A stretch of 64,000 nt of DNA from Bradyrhizobium sp. CB2312 (GCF_029714425.1 NZ_CP121668.1:930001-994000), one strand, 5' to 3'. Counted from the first letter of the stretch, positions 16,826-28,106 are shown. Notes: generated by a model from the sequence alone, not told the origin. Numbers and translations are program-made.

Positions 16826-18403
16826 TCATCCGCCCGCGCTCAATTCTGCGCGATCGAGCTCTGCCTCGATGCGGTGAAACGCGTCGTCGCCGATCACCTC
16901 GGTGCTGCGGAGGTCGAAGATCGACTTGCGCGCGGCCGCGATGGCGCGACGGCGCAGGGGATCGGCGGGCAGTTCGCCATTGGCAATGCCGCCGTGCGGA
17001 TCATCGTCGGCCTCCATCAGGATAGCGCGGTATTCGAGCCGCAGGATTTCCGCTTCCTCCGACGGATCGTCCTCGATCGCGTCGAGCGCCGCGCGATAGG
17101 CGACGGCGCGGGCGCGCGCGACCTCGATGCCGACGGGATCGTCGTCCTTGAGGTTGAAGGCCAGGATCAGCGGCCGCAGCGTCAGGCCCTGGATCACCAG
17201 CGATCCCAGCACGACCGCAAAGGCGATGAAGACGATGAAATCGCGATAGGGGAAGTGTTCCGGCAGGGCAAAGGCGGTGGCAAGCGTGACGAGGCCGCGC
17301 ATGCCGCACCAGGAGATGATGAGGCCGCCCTTGGGCGAGGCCACCTGCTTCGGATCTTTGGGATGATAGAGGTCGTGCGCGATCAGCACGCGCAGCGTCG
17401 TGCGGTAGAACGTCACCCAGAATAGGCGCACCAGGACGACGGTGAGCAGGATCCAGGCCGCAGCCACGCAATATTCCCAGCGTACGTCGCTATCCAGCCG
17501 CGTCCAGATCGGCCGCATCTGCATGCCGATCAGCATGAAGGCGAGCACGTTGAGCACGAACACCATCGTCTCCCACACCGCATATGACGGCACCCGCAGC
17601 CGCGCCGGCATGCGCGCCGGGGCGGTGCGCGCGAGGGAGATGGCGTAGATCACGATGGTGAGGATGCCGGAGAGGCCGAGATGCTCGGCGGCGATCCAGA
17701 TCATGAAGGTGGTGGCGAACTGCACGATGATCGCGCTCGGGGCCTCGGTCACGCGCTCCATGATCGGCGAGATGATGCGGGCTGCGAGGAGACCGGCGAG
17801 AACGCTGCCGACCAGCGCCAGCGCCATGGTCGGCGCGACCTGGCTCCAGGTCAGATGCTCGGTGGCGACCGCGCCGACCGCGATGCGATAGATCAGCAGC
17901 GCGCTGGCATCGTTGAGCAGGCTTTCGCCCTCCAGCACCTTCACCATGCGGTGGGGCAGCTTGACCTGGCTCAGGATCGCGACCGCGGCGGCGGCATCCG
18001 GCGGCGCCACGATGGCGCCGAGCGCGACCGCGGCGGCCCAGGGCATGTCAGGCATCAGCCGGTGCGCGACATAGGCGACGCCGACCGTGGTCAGGCCGAC
18101 CGCGGCGACCACCAGGGTCGAGACCGGAACCCAGTTGTTGCGCAAGTCGCGCAGCGAGGTGTCGAAGGCGGCATCGAGCAGGACCGGTGCGACAAAAAGC
18201 GCCAAGGCGAGGTCCGGCTCCAGCGCCCAGGACGTGCTGTTCGGCACGAAGGCGATCAGCGCGCCGCCGATGGCGAGAAAGGTCGGGTAGGGGACCTTGA
18301 TCCGCCGCGCCAGCGCCGATAATGCAACGGCGCCGAGCAGCAGTGCGATGATCCATTCGAATGTCGACACGTCGATCCCCGAGACCAATTTGAGCGGCGC
18401 CAC
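16826..18403 (-). CDS. CPA1-type Na+/H+ antiporter
   Basis: A 525-residue protein with about 12 membrane helices and a hydrophilic C-terminal domain of roughly 110 residues. Key motifs are GAIVAPPDAAAAVAI and GESLLNDASALL, the ion-binding region of monovalent cation:proton antiporters, and GGLIISWCGMRGLVTLA, the conserved arginine loop. It would exchange Na+ or K+ for protons across the inner membrane. The start is GTG. The gene is divergent from the first TPR/LprI gene. No regulatory partner is visible. Confidence 0.92.
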   Translation of the reverse strand: MAPLKLVSGIDVSTFEWIIALLLGAVALSALARRIKVPYPTFLAIGGALIAFVPNSTSWALEPDLALALFVAPVLLDAAFDTSLRDLRNNWVPVSTLVVAAVGLTTVGVAYVAHRLMPDMPWAAAVALGAIVAPPDAAAAVAILSQVKLPHRMVKVLEGESLLNDASALLIYRIAVGAVATEHLTWSQVAPTMALALVGSVLAGLLAARIISPIMERVTEAPSAIIVQFATTFMIWIAAEHLGLSGILTIVIYAISLARTAPARMPARLRVPSYAVWETMVFVLNVLAFMLIGMQMRPIWTRLDSDVRWEYCVAAAWILLTVVLVRLFWVTFYRTTLRVLIAHDLYHPKDPKQVASPKGGLIISWCGMRGLVTLATAFALPEHFPYRDFIVFIAFAVVLGSLVIQGLTLRPLILAFNLKDDDPVGIEVARARAVAYRAALDAIEDDPSEEAEILRLEYRAILMEADDDPHGGIANGELPADPLRRRAIAAARKSIFDLRSTEVIGDDAFHRIEAELDRAELSAGG

Positions 18404-18483
18404 AAGCTAGCACCAATCCGGCCGTATGATGGATAGTACGGCCTCAAGGCAAGGCTGAAGACGACCTTCCGACTGCAACGAGC

Positions 18484-19248
18484 ATGCGTTTTCAAAAACT
18501 CATTCAACTGTCAGGTGTCGTTCTGCTCTCCGCGCTCTCGCTCGCCGCGGCCCATGCCGCAACCGGCGGCGAGCCGGCCGCAGTGCCGCAGGTCGATGTC
18601 GCGCCATGCCTCGCGGCGGCCGCGGCCGACGACATGGACAAGGCGGCAACGGCCTGCGCGGCCGTCATCGACAATGAGAAGTCGGCGAAGGCGGACCTGG
18701 TCAAGGCGCTGGTCGCGCGCGGCGCGCTCTATGCGCGGCATGACCAGATCGACCGCGCGATCGCCGACGACAGCCGCGCATTGCAGCTCGACCCCACGCT
18801 CGCCGATATCTTCAACGCGCGCGGCGAGCTCTGGCTGAAGAAAGGCGACAAGCCCAAGGCGGTGCAGGATTTCGGCGCCGCGCTGAAGATCGATCCGAAC
18901 CACGAGAAGGCCAAGGCCAATCACAAGGCGATGGCGCGCGAGCTCGAGCGGATCGGTGCGCAGATGGCGGTCGCCGGCAAGCCCAGCTTCAACTGCGCCC
19001 GCGCATCCCGCGCCGTCGAGAAGGCGATCTGTGCCAGCCGCGAACTCGCCGATCTCGACCGCGAAATTTTCGCATCGAATGCCCGGGCGGTCCGGGAGGC
19101 GCGCAGTCCGGCGGAGTCGAAGAATCTTCAGCGTGAGCAGGATGAATTCATCGCCCGCCGCAATGCCGGTTACGGCCGGCCTGGATATGATCTGAAGAAG
19201 GCGATGCAGGAGCGGCTGCAACGGATCAACGGGGTGGACGGATACTGA
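18484..19248 (+). CDS. Exported TPR protein with LprI-like C-terminal domain
   Basis: A 254-residue protein with a signal peptide (about 1-25). Two or three TPR units follow at about 75-150 (LVARGALYARHDQIDRAIAD, FNARGELWLKKGDKPKAV). The C-terminal domain begins FNCARASRAVEKAICASREL and continues with QREQDEFIARRNAGYG, as in the lysozyme-inhibitor LprI family (PF07007). The terminal cysteine of LprI domains is missing and is replaced by GRPGYDLKKAMQERL. The next gene encodes a longer paralogue with the same architecture. It is presumably periplasmic, possibly protecting or organising the cell wall. Confidence 0.85.
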   Translation: MRFQKLIQLSGVVLLSALSLAAAHAATGGEPAAVPQVDVAPCLAAAAADDMDKAATACAAVIDNEKSAKADLVKALVARGALYARHDQIDRAIADDSRALQLDPTLADIFNARGELWLKKGDKPKAVQDFGAALKIDPNHEKAKANHKAMARELERIGAQMAVAGKPSFNCARASRAVEKAICASRELADLDREIFASNARAVREARSPAESKNLQREQDEFIARRNAGYGRPGYDLKKAMQERLQRINGVDGY

Positions 19249-19267
19249 GCCGCCAAGGTTTCCACAG

Positions 19268-19352
19268 CGTCATGGCCGGGCTTGACCCGGCCATCCACGC
19301 CTTGCCCACGGCACAAAGAACGTGGATGCCCGGGACAAGCCTGGGCATGACG
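19268..19352. repeat. Intergenic palindromic element (type E)
   Basis: GTCATGGCCGGGCTTGACCC at the left and CGGGACAAGCCTGGGCATGAC at the right. It separates the two TPR/LprI paralogues. Confidence 0.85.
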
Positions 19353-19430
19353 CAGAGGGCGGGCCCGGATTGAACCCATTCTTTTCCCGCCGCGACAATG
19401 GTGAAAACCTGATGTCACGGAGCCTTCCTG

Positions 19431-20816
19431 ATGTGCGGCACGCCTTCTTCCGCGCAAACGTTCCCGTTTGCCAAGATCTCGCTTCGCGCCTTCCTCCTCG
19501 GCGCGGCGATGAGCCTTGTTCTCGCAGCCCCGGCCTCGGCCGGCACAGATTGCGTCGCGGGTAGCAAGGCGGCTCCTGCCGAACTGATCACGGCCTGCAG
19601 CGCCATCATCGACCAAGCTTCGAATTCGACGAACGACCGTGCCGCAGCACTTCTGGTGCGCGCCGATGCCAATGCGCGGACCTCGGGGGGCCTCACCCAG
19701 GCGCTGCGGGACATCGACCGCGCCATCGCGCTCGACGGCAAGAACGCAAAGGCCTGGCGCCTGCGTGGCGATCTGCTGCGTGAGGCGGGCGGCGACCTCA
19801 ACCGCGCCGCTTCCGATCTCAGCAAGGCGATCGAGCTCGATCCACAGGATGCGGAGGCCTACGAGCTGCGCGGCGTCGTCTACACCAGCCAGCGCCGGCT
19901 CGACCGTGCGCTTGCCGATTACGACCAGGCGATCAAGCTGAAGCCGGACTATGCGCAAGCCTGGTCCGACCGCGGCGTGACTTATTATCTCGGCGGCGAC
20001 AACGAGAAGGCGATCCGCGATCTCAGCGAGGCGCTGCGGCTCGATCCGAACCGGCCGCGCAGCTACACCAATCGCGGCGCGGCCTACAAGAAGCTCGGCC
20101 AGCTCGACAAATCGGTCGCCGATGATGGCGAGGCGATCAGGCTCGATCCGAAAGTGCCGGAATATTACGACAATCGGGGCCTCTCGCTGGCCGCGATGGG
20201 CGAGTACGACAAGGCGATCGCTGATTACGACCAGGCGCTGCGGCTGGCGCCGCGGCCGAATTTCTTCACCAACCGCGGCGATGCCTATCAGCACAAGGGC
20301 GAGTTTGGCGCCGCGCTCAGTGACTACGAGGCTGCGCTGAAGCTCGATCCGAATTTCGCGCTGACCTACAACAACCGCGCCGTGCTCTACAAGAAGATGG
20401 GCGAGCGCAAGAAGGCGCTGGCCGATTACGAGACCGCGCTGAAGCTCGATCCCGGCAACGAGAACGCCGCAAATGGCCGCCGCACCACGATGGCGGAGAT
20501 CGCGAAGTTCGGTGCCGAGGCGCCGCTTCCGCTCGCGGCGAATTCCGGCAACGGCCCGTCGTTCGATTGCGCGAGCGCCAAGCGCGAGGTCGAGAAGGTG
20601 ATCTGCGCCGATCCGCAGCTCGGCATGCTCGACCGCCGGATCGCGGAGACCTATGAGCGCGTGCTGAAGTCCCTGAACCGGCGCTCGGCGGATGATCTGC
20701 GCAAGTCCCAGCGCGATTTCCTCGTCTCGCGCGACGCGAGCTTCCGCCGCCCCGGCTACGATCTGAAGAAGGTCATGCAGGATCGGTTGCAGCGGTTGAA
20801 CGCGATGGAGAGCTGA
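19431..20816 (+). CDS. Exported TPR protein with LprI-like domain, long paralogue
   Basis: A 461-residue protein with a signal sequence ending near ASAG (about residue 38). About eight consecutive TPR units follow, spelled by repeated ALKLDP/AIELDP and YTNRGAAYKKLGQ patterns. The C-terminal LprI-like domain has FDCASAKREVEKVICADPQLGMLDRRI and QRDFLVSRDASFRRPGYDLKK. As in its neighbour, the usual last cysteine is absent and the same RPGYDLKK tail appears. GGAG lies eight bases before the ATG. The pair probably arose by duplication with TPR expansion. It is likely periplasmic, and the partner is unknown. Confidence 0.87.
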   Translation: MCGTPSSAQTFPFAKISLRAFLLGAAMSLVLAAPASAGTDCVAGSKAAPAELITACSAIIDQASNSTNDRAAALLVRADANARTSGGLTQALRDIDRAIALDGKNAKAWRLRGDLLREAGGDLNRAASDLSKAIELDPQDAEAYELRGVVYTSQRRLDRALADYDQAIKLKPDYAQAWSDRGVTYYLGGDNEKAIRDLSEALRLDPNRPRSYTNRGAAYKKLGQLDKSVADDGEAIRLDPKVPEYYDNRGLSLAAMGEYDKAIADYDQALRLAPRPNFFTNRGDAYQHKGEFGAALSDYEAALKLDPNFALTYNNRAVLYKKMGERKKALADYETALKLDPGNENAANGRRTTMAEIAKFGAEAPLPLAANSGNGPSFDCASAKREVEKVICADPQLGMLDRRIAETYERVLKSLNRRSADDLRKSQRDFLVSRDASFRRPGYDLKKVMQDRLQRLNAMES

Positions 20817-20840
20817 GAGGCCTCTACGCGCACACTGCGT

Positions 20841-20947
20841 TCCCTCCCCCCTTGCGGGGGAGGGTTAGGGAGAGGGGTAGCCACAAACTCTAGACCGAGT
20901 TCGTGGCCACCCCTCTCTCCCGCTCTCCCCCGCAAGGGGGGAGAGGG
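20841..20947. repeat. Intergenic palindromic element (type F)
   Basis: CCCTCCCCCCTTGCGGGGGAGGG at the left and CTCTCCCCCGCAAGGGGGGAGAG at the right, with inner arms GGGGTAGCCAC and GTGGCCACCCC. The remaining 200 bases before the prpE gene show no feature except a weak FNR-like half match near 21072. Confidence 0.85.
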
Positions 20948-21147
20948 CTCACCTTTGCTGTGGCTCCAGCTTGCCTCGATGGCCTTTCTTCCCTCCTACC
21001 AAAAGGCCCATCCTTTTCAGCTTGAACCGCGGCCCGTTCCCGGGAAAATACCCCTCAAACAAGGCCGGCACTTGATCCGGGTCATGGCGGGACGTCCGTC
21101 GTGCCGCAAGGTCAGGGCCAGGCGAATATAGGGAACGGGAGCGCGGA

Positions 21148-23058
<1,911 letters not shown>

Positions 23059-23069
23059 GGTTCTGGCCT

Positions 23070-23109
23070 GTCATTCCGGGTTCGGTCCTGCGGACCGCCC
23101 CGGAATGAC
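23070..23109. repeat. Short intergenic palindrome
   Basis: GTCATTCCGG and CCGGAATGAC arms surround GGTCCTGCGGACC, itself palindromic. It may also serve as terminator structure for prpE. Confidence 0.75.
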
Positions 23110-23174
23110 TGCGGCGGCCGACTTACAATCTCCTCATTCCGCGCTAAACAGGGCCGGCCAACAGGGGACCTCGT

Positions 23175-23444
23175 ATGCCACTCGCCACCGCGCCGCGCCT
23201 GCTTGCAGCCGTAGCTCTCGCCATCGCCCTCTCCGCCTGCTCGGCGCGCTACCAGACGCCGGTGGCGATGGGCGGCGACGATGACGACGCGGTGTGCCAG
23301 AGCCGCGGCTACGCCCAGGGCTCGCCCGAATATGTGGCCTGCCGCAAGGACCGCGACGTTCAGCGCAATGCCGCGACCGCTCGCGCCGACCGCCGTCAGC
23401 GCGATCTCGGCGAATACATGCTGAACCATCCCGAGCGGCCCTGA
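23175..23444 (+). CDS. Small lipoprotein
   Basis: An 89-residue protein with a lipobox LSAC (Cys22) after a hydrophobic signal, so it is probably lipidated and membrane anchored. The mature part is highly charged and contains a DDDDA run, VCQSRGYAQGSPEYVACRKDR and RADRRQRDLGEYMLNHPERP. The CxxRGY...YxxCRKDR pattern recurs in small alphaproteobacterial lipoproteins of unknown role. AGGGGA lies upstream of the ATG. Confidence 0.8.
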   Translation: MPLATAPRLLAAVALAIALSACSARYQTPVAMGGDDDDAVCQSRGYAQGSPEYVACRKDRDVQRNAATARADRRQRDLGEYMLNHPERP

Positions 23445-23522
23445 ATTATCCTGCGCAATTCATCCCGTTTCTCGTGACACATCTGCAACGCCGCGGCCAA
23501 ATCGTGTCGCGCCTGTTCTGAT

Positions 23523-23536
23523 TTGACCGGCGTCAA
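23523..23536 (+). promoter_or_regulatory. FNR/FixK-type binding site upstream of the OmpW gene
   Basis: TTGA-CCGGCG-TCAA is an exact match to TTGA-N6-TCAA, the site bound by FNR and by rhizobial FixK proteins. Its centre is about 82 bases before the OmpW start codon, so a transcription start near 23571 would place the site at about -41. Confidence 0.65.
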
Positions 23537-23611
23537 ATCCTTCATCGCCCCCTTTCTGCTCTGACGCAGATGTCCCGCAACGAAGCGCGGACATGGCTGA
23601 AGGGGAATGCA

Positions 23612-24358
23612 ATGAACGGAACGACAAGAAACGTGGCGCGGCTGGCTGTGCTTGGCGCGATGCTCGCGGGGACTTTTTCCTCGGTGCAGGCAGCCGATTT
23701 GCCGGTTTACACGAAGGCGCCGCCGCAGGTGGAGGCGTTCAATCCGTGGATGGTGCGTCTGCGCGTGCTCGGCGTGTTGCCGGACGCGGGCGGTTCGACT
23801 GTCAATGTCGCGGTCGTGCCGTCTCTGTCGGCACCGAATTCCGGGCTCTCGATCAGCGACCAGGTCGTGCCCGAGCTCGACATCAGCTATTTCTTCACGA
23901 AGAACATCGCGGCCGAGCTGATCCTGGGCGTGACCAGGCATTCGATCAGCGGCACCGGCTCGCTGGCGAACCTGCCGATCGGCAAGACCACGCTGCTGCC
24001 GCCGACGCTGACATTGCAATATCACTTCGACAATTTCGGCGCGTTCAAGCCGTATATTGGCGCGGGCGTGAACTACACCGTGTTCTTCAACAATTCGGCT
24101 GCGAATGCACCGGCCGCCATCGCCGGTCCGCCCGCGATCGTCGCCACCACCACGAGCCTCCATGTCAGCAACGCCTGGGGCGGCGCCGTGCAGTTCGGCT
24201 TCGACTACATGCTCGACCGGCACTGGGGTCTCAACGTCGACGTCAAGAAGCTCTGGCTGCGGCCGGACTACAGCGCGACCGTCTCGGGTCTGCCCGTCAC
24301 CGGCACCGCCCATATCGATCCGTGGCTCGTCGGCGGCGGCGTGACGTACAAGTTCTGA
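23612..24358 (+). CDS. OmpW family outer-membrane porin
   Basis: A 248-residue protein with a signal peptide ending SSVQAADLP. It has the OmpW order: NPWMVRLRVLGVLPD, VVPELDISYFFTKNIAAELILG, LPPTLTLQYHF, FKPYIGAGVNYTVFF and the terminal aromatic YKF. It should form a small eight-stranded barrel in the outer membrane and pass small hydrophobic compounds. AAGGGGA precedes the ATG at 23612; the longer frame from 23570 would spoil the signal peptide. The upstream FNR/FixK site suggests induction at low oxygen, in line with OmpW genes elsewhere. Confidence 0.92.
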   Translation: MNGTTRNVARLAVLGAMLAGTFSSVQAADLPVYTKAPPQVEAFNPWMVRLRVLGVLPDAGGSTVNVAVVPSLSAPNSGLSISDQVVPELDISYFFTKNIAAELILGVTRHSISGTGSLANLPIGKTTLLPPTLTLQYHFDNFGAFKPYIGAGVNYTVFFNNSAANAPAAIAGPPAIVATTTSLHVSNAWGGAVQFGFDYMLDRHWGLNVDVKKLWLRPDYSATVSGLPVTGTAHIDPWLVGGGVTYKF

Positions 24359-24400
24359 TACGTCGTTTGAGGGCAGACTGTGACTGCGGCTGACCCTGCA

Positions 24401-24535
24401 CTCCCTCCCCCCTTGCGGGGAGGGCGGGGAGAGGGGTGGCCCAGGAAACGGTGTGAGTGAGTCTGCTTCGAACTGATGGAGAGAGTCCCCGTGGGGTACC
24501 CCTCTCCCTAACCCTCCCCCACAAGGGGGGAGGGG
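24401..24535. repeat. Intergenic palindromic element (type F)
   Basis: CTCCCTCCCCCCTTGCGGGG at the left and CCTCCCCCACAAGGGGGGAGG at the right, with inner GGGGAGAGGGGTGG and TACCCCTCTCCC. It lies between the convergent OmpW and trcR genes. Confidence 0.85.
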
Positions 24536-24592
24536 ACGCGTCGTTCGCGTGGCAAAATGCGTGGCCAAAATCGCTGTCTACGCACAAAACAA

Positions 24593-24620
24593 AAACGCGG
24601 CGGGTTGGCCCGCCGCGTTT
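24593..24620 (-). terminator. Rho-independent terminator of trcR
   Basis: A perfect 12-bp stem (24593-24604 with 24609-24620) and a four-base loop are followed on the minus strand by a T-rich tract. It lies 28 bases after the trcR stop. Confidence 0.9.
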
Positions 24621-24647
24621 GCATCTGGTGACGAACGAGAGAGGGAA

Positions 24648-25343
24648 CTACTCCTCCTCGTCCTCGTGCTTCTTGCCGCCAAGCGTCTTGAGCTTGGCGA
24701 ACACGGCGTCGACGTTGAGGTCGTCGCTCGACCGCTCGGTCGGCTCGAACTCGTCCTTCTTGGTGGTCTCGGAGGCCGGCAGCAGGGTGGCACCGCCATA
24801 GGCTGCGTCGATCGGCTTTTCCTTGGCCGCGCGCGCCACCTCGAAATCGAGCTCGATCTGCGAGCAGAGGCCGAGCGTGACGGGGTCGATCGGGGTCAGC
24901 TGCGAGGTGTTCCAGTGCGTGCGGTCGCGCACGCTGGCGATGGTGCTCTTGGTGGTGCCGACCAGACGCATGATCTGGGCGTCCTTGAGCTCCGGATGGC
25001 TGCGCAGCAGCCAGAGGATGGCGCTCGGGCGCTCGTGGCGGCGCGACACCGGGGTGTAGCGCGGGCCCTTGCGCTTGGGCTGGGGCGGCAGCACCACCTT
25101 GCTCTCCTGGAGGCGGAGCCGGTAGTCCGGGTTCTTCTCACCCTTCTCGATCTCCTCGCGGGTCAGCTGGCCGTTGGAGAGGGGGTCCATGCCCTTGATG
25201 CCCTGGGCGGCGTCGCCGTCGGCGATCGCTCGCACCTCGAGGGGGTGCATCTTGGTGAAATCGGCGACCTGGTCGAAGGTCAGCGCGGTGTTGTCCAGCA
25301 GCCAGACGGCGGTCGCCTTGGGCATCAGAGGTGCGTTGCTCAT
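24648..25343 (-). CDS. trcR: Cell-cycle transcriptional regulator TrcR (DUF1013)
   Basis: A 231-residue protein starting MSNAPLMPKATAVWLLDNTALTF. The N-terminal half contains the TALTFDQVADFTKMHPLEV helix-turn-helix-like region. The middle part RHERPSAILWLLRSHPELKDAQIMRLVGTTKSTI is characteristic of DUF1013. It is a DNA-binding regulator conserved across Alphaproteobacteria and linked to the cell cycle. The C-terminus is acidic (HEDEEE). AAGGAG precedes the ATG at good spacing. A promoter and a strong terminator frame it as a single gene, divergent from ispH. Confidence 0.9.
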   Translation of the reverse strand: MSNAPLMPKATAVWLLDNTALTFDQVADFTKMHPLEVRAIADGDAAQGIKGMDPLSNGQLTREEIEKGEKNPDYRLRLQESKVVLPPQPKRKGPRYTPVSRRHERPSAILWLLRSHPELKDAQIMRLVGTTKSTIASVRDRTHWNTSQLTPIDPVTLGLCSQIELDFEVARAAKEKPIDAAYGGATLLPASETTKKDEFEPTERSSDDLNVDAVFAKLKTLGGKKHEDEEE

Positions 25344-25421
25344 GGCAAATCTCCTTTGTGCTTCGCCCACCCCTCTGGAGGCGAAACCGGTGGTCATCAG
25401 CGATGACAGGGAATTCGCGCT

Positions 25422-25450
25422 ATATAAGCCGGGAGGGGCTAGCCACGCAA
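25422..25450 (-). promoter_or_regulatory. Candidate housekeeping promoter of trcR
   Basis: On the minus strand TTGCGT (25445-25450) is followed after exactly 17 bases by TTATAT (25422-25427). That leaves about a 70-base leader before the trcR ATG. Confidence 0.5.
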
Positions 25451-25607
25451 TGGTTCTGCTATAGATAGTGCCTTGACAGCGCCCGAAAGGGGGCCCAATT
25501 CCCTTTGCAGACCCGGTAAAGTCCAAGCAAACCGTTTTTAGCCCTTTCCAGCCATCGACCGCCCCCGCCAGAAGGCGAAACGGGTGATTCGGTCCCGAGA
25601 TCGCTCA

Positions 25608-26576
25608 ATGTCAGCCAAACCAGACCTCAAGATCGTGCTTTGTTCTCCCCGCGGCTTCTGCGCCGGGGTGGTCCGGGCGATCGACACCGTGGAACGGGCG
25701 CTCGATAAATACGGCGCCCCCGTCTATGTTCGCCATGAGATTGTGCACAACAAGTACGTCGTCGATGGGTTGAAGAAGAAGGGCGCGATCTTCGTCGAGG
25801 AGCTCGCCGAAATCCCCGAAAGCACCACCGCCCCGGTCGTGTTCTCGGCCCATGGCGTCCCCAAGTCGGTTCCGGCCGACGCGCAGTCCCGCAATCTGTT
25901 CTCGCTGGATGCGACCTGCCCGCTGGTGACCAAGGTGCACCGCGAGGCCGCGATCCACTTCAAGCGCGGCCGCGAGATCTTCCTGATCGGCCACTCCCAC
26001 CACCCCGAGGTGGTTGGCACGCTCGGCCAACTTCCCGCCGGCGCTGTGACCCTGATCGAGACCGCCGAGGATGCCAAGACCATCAGTCCGAAGGATCCCG
26101 ATAACCTCGCCTTCGTGACCCAGACCACGCTGTCGATCGACGATACCGCGGAGATCGTGGCGCTGCTCAAGGAGCGCTTCCCGAACATCAACGGGCCGCA
26201 CAAGGAAGACATCTGCTACGCCACCACCAACCGCCAGCTGGCGGTGAAGAAGGTGGCGCCGGTTGTCGACGCGCTGATCGTTGTCGGTGCCCCCAATTCG
26301 TCGAACTCGCAGCGGCTGCGCGAGGTTGCCGAGCGTGAGGGCTGCAAGGTCGCCGTGCTGGCGCAGCGCGCCACCGACATCGACTGGGACAAGTTCGGCA
26401 ACATCGCGAGCCTTGGCATCACCGCGGGCGCGTCCGCGCCGGAAGTGATCGTCGAGGAGATCATGGACGCGTTCGCCGAGCGCTACACGCTGCATGTGGA
26501 GACGGTCTCGGCCGCGGAAGAGAACGAGTTCTTCCCGCTGCCGCGTCAGGTGCGCCCCGAAGCCGCCGCCGAGTAG
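25608..26576 (+). CDS. ispH: 4-hydroxy-3-methylbut-2-enyl diphosphate reductase
   Basis: A 322-residue enzyme of the MEP isoprenoid pathway. It makes IPP and DMAPP from HMBPP in the last step. The three iron-sulfur cysteines are visible: Cys18 (SPRGFCAG), Cys104 ([11 protein letters not shown]) and Cys203 ([10 protein letters not shown]). The substrate-binding [13 protein letters not shown] and [11 protein letters not shown] segments are also present. An in-frame GTG at 25584 is an alternative start. It is the first gene of an ispH-thrB-rnhA run conserved in Rhizobiales; thrB starts seven bases after its stop. Confidence 0.96.
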   Translation: MSAKPDLKIVLCSPRGFCAGVVRAIDTVERALDKYGAPVYVRHEIVHNKYVVDGLKKKGAIFVEELAEIPESTTAPVVFSAHGVPKSVPADAQSRNLFSLDATCPLVTKVHREAAIHFKRGREIFLIGHSHHPEVVGTLGQLPAGAVTLIETAEDAKTISPKDPDNLAFVTQTTLSIDDTAEIVALLKERFPNINGPHKEDICYATTNRQLAVKKVAPVVDALIVVGAPNSSNSQRLREVAEREGCKVAVLAQRATDIDWDKFGNIASLGITAGASAPEVIVEEIMDAFAERYTLHVETVSAAEENEFFPLPRQVRPEAAAE

Positions 26577-26582
26577 ACCTTT

Positions 26583-27566
26583 ATGGCGGTCTACACCGAC
26601 GTTGCCGCCGACGAGCTTGCGGATTTCCTGAGTCAATACGATCTCGGCGAATTGCTCTCCTACAAGGGCATCGCCGAGGGCGTCGAGAATTCCAACTTCC
26701 TGCTGCACACCAGCAAAGGCTCGTTCATCCTCACGCTCTATGAGAAGCGCGTGGCGAAGAACGATCTGCCGTTCTTCCTCGCGCTGATGACGCATCTGGC
26801 CGAGCACGGCGTGACCTGTCCGCTGCCGGTGAAGGCGAAAGACGGAGAGGCGTTGCGCGAGCTGTCGGGGCGCCCCGCCGCGATCATCACCTTTCTCGAA
26901 GGCGTCTGGCCGCGCAAGCCGAACGCGATGCATTGCGCCGGTGTCGGCGAGGGGCTCGCCAGGATGCATCTGGCCGGCGCCAATTTCGCGATCAAGCGCG
27001 CCAATGCGCTCTCGGTTGCGGGCTGGCGGCCGCTGTTCGATGCAGCGGCAAGCCGCGCCGACGAGGTGCAGCCGGGCCTGCGAGCATACCTTGCGACCGA
27101 ACTCGACTATCTCTCGAGTGGCGTCTGGCCGACCGATCTGCCCGAGGGCGTGATCCACGCCGACCTCTTCAACGACAACGCCTTCTTCCTCGGCGACAAG
27201 CTCTCGGGGATCATCGACTTCACCTTCGCTTGCAACGACATGCTGGCCTATGACGTCGCGATCTGCCTCAACGCCTGGTGCTTCGAGCCGGATCATTCCT
27301 TCAACGTCACGAAGGCGCGCGCTTTCCTCAATGCCTATGGCCGGGTGCGAAAGCTCTCCGAAGCCGAGGAGGCCGCGCTGCCGCTGCTGGCGCGCGGCGC
27401 CGCGATCCGCTTCCTGCTGACGCGGCTGGTGGACTGGCTCAACGTGCCGCCCGGTGCGCTGGTGAAGCCGAAGGATCCGCTGGAATATTTTCGCAAGCTG
27501 CGCTTCCACCAGAGCGTTTCCAGCGCGCGCGATTACGGGCTGATGCCGTCAGGACTGGTCGCGTGA
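26583..27566 (+). CDS. thrB: Homoserine kinase, choline-kinase-like type
   Basis: A 327-residue protein of the ThrB2 class, which has a protein-kinase-like (ChoK) fold rather than the GHMP fold of E. coli ThrB. The catalytic loop is HADLFNDN (His192 to Asn199) and the metal-binding motif is [10 protein letters not shown]. It phosphorylates homoserine for threonine synthesis. Its stop overlaps the rnhA start (GTGA), indicating coupling. Confidence 0.94.
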   Translation: MAVYTDVAADELADFLSQYDLGELLSYKGIAEGVENSNFLLHTSKGSFILTLYEKRVAKNDLPFFLALMTHLAEHGVTCPLPVKAKDGEALRELSGRPAAIITFLEGVWPRKPNAMHCAGVGEGLARMHLAGANFAIKRANALSVAGWRPLFDAAASRADEVQPGLRAYLATELDYLSSGVWPTDLPEGVIHADLFNDNAFFLGDKLSGIIDFTFACNDMLAYDVAICLNAWCFEPDHSFNVTKARAFLNAYGRVRKLSEAEEAALPLLARGAAIRFLLTRLVDWLNVPPGALVKPKDPLEYFRKLRFHQSVSSARDYGLMPSGLVA

Positions 27567-28027
27567 GCGAAAAGCCCGTTGTCACGATCTATACCGACGG
27601 CGCCTGCTCGGGAAATCCGGGGCCCGGCGGCTGGGGCGCGATCCTGAAGTTCGGCGACAAGGAGAAAGAGCTGAACGGCGGCCAGCCGCACACCACCAAC
27701 AACCAGATGGAATTGATGGCGGCGATCTCCGCGCTGGAAGCGCTCAAGAAGCCGTGCACCGTCGATCTCTACACCGACAGCCAGTATGTCCGGCAGGGCA
27801 TCACGGGGTGGATCTTTGGCTGGAAGCGCAACGGCTGGCGCACCGCCGACAAGAAGCCGGTCAAGAATGTGGAGCTTTGGCAGCGCCTCGATGCGGCACT
27901 CAAGCAGCACGAAGTCCGCTGGCACTGGGTCAAGGGCCATGCCGGCCATCCGGAGAACGAGCGGGCGGATCAGCTCGCGCGGGACGGGATCGTGAAGGCG
28001 CGGTTGCAGCAGCGGGTGGGGGAGTAA
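27563..28027 (+). CDS. rnhA: Ribonuclease HI
   Basis: A 154-residue enzyme with a GTG start. The four catalytic acids are Asp12 ([15 protein letters not shown]), Glu50 (NNQMEL), Asp72 (YTDSQYV) and Asp136 (ENERADQLA), with His126 in [11 protein letters not shown]. It removes RNA from RNA-DNA hybrids during replication. It is the last gene of the three-gene run and is followed by two palindromic elements. Confidence 0.97.
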   Translation: MSEKPVVTIYTDGACSGNPGPGGWGAILKFGDKEKELNGGQPHTTNNQMELMAAISALEALKKPCTVDLYTDSQYVRQGITGWIFGWKRNGWRTADKKPVKNVELWQRLDAALKQHEVRWHWVKGHAGHPENERADQLARDGIVKARLQQRVGE

Positions 28028-28050
28028 CGAGGGCGTTCGCGCTCTCCGCC

Positions 28051-28084
28051 CGTCATGGCCGGGCTCGACCCGGCCATCCACGCC
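28051..28084. repeat. Half-length type E palindromic element
   Basis: CGTCATGGCCGGGCTCGACCCGGCCATCCACGCC matches the left half of the type E elements at 12294 and 19268. Confidence 0.8.
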
Positions 28085-28106
28085 TTCGTCGCCTCATTCT
28101 CAACTG

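Noticed and set aside
21072-21085. FNR-like site TTGA-TCCGGG-TCAT before prpE
   Set aside because: One of the eight key bases differs and no supporting promoter is visible. It is kept only as a weak half match.
25611-27509. A 632-codon minus-strand frame opposite ispH and thrB
   Set aside because: Both opposite genes are certain, and the frame shows mirror composition without motifs.
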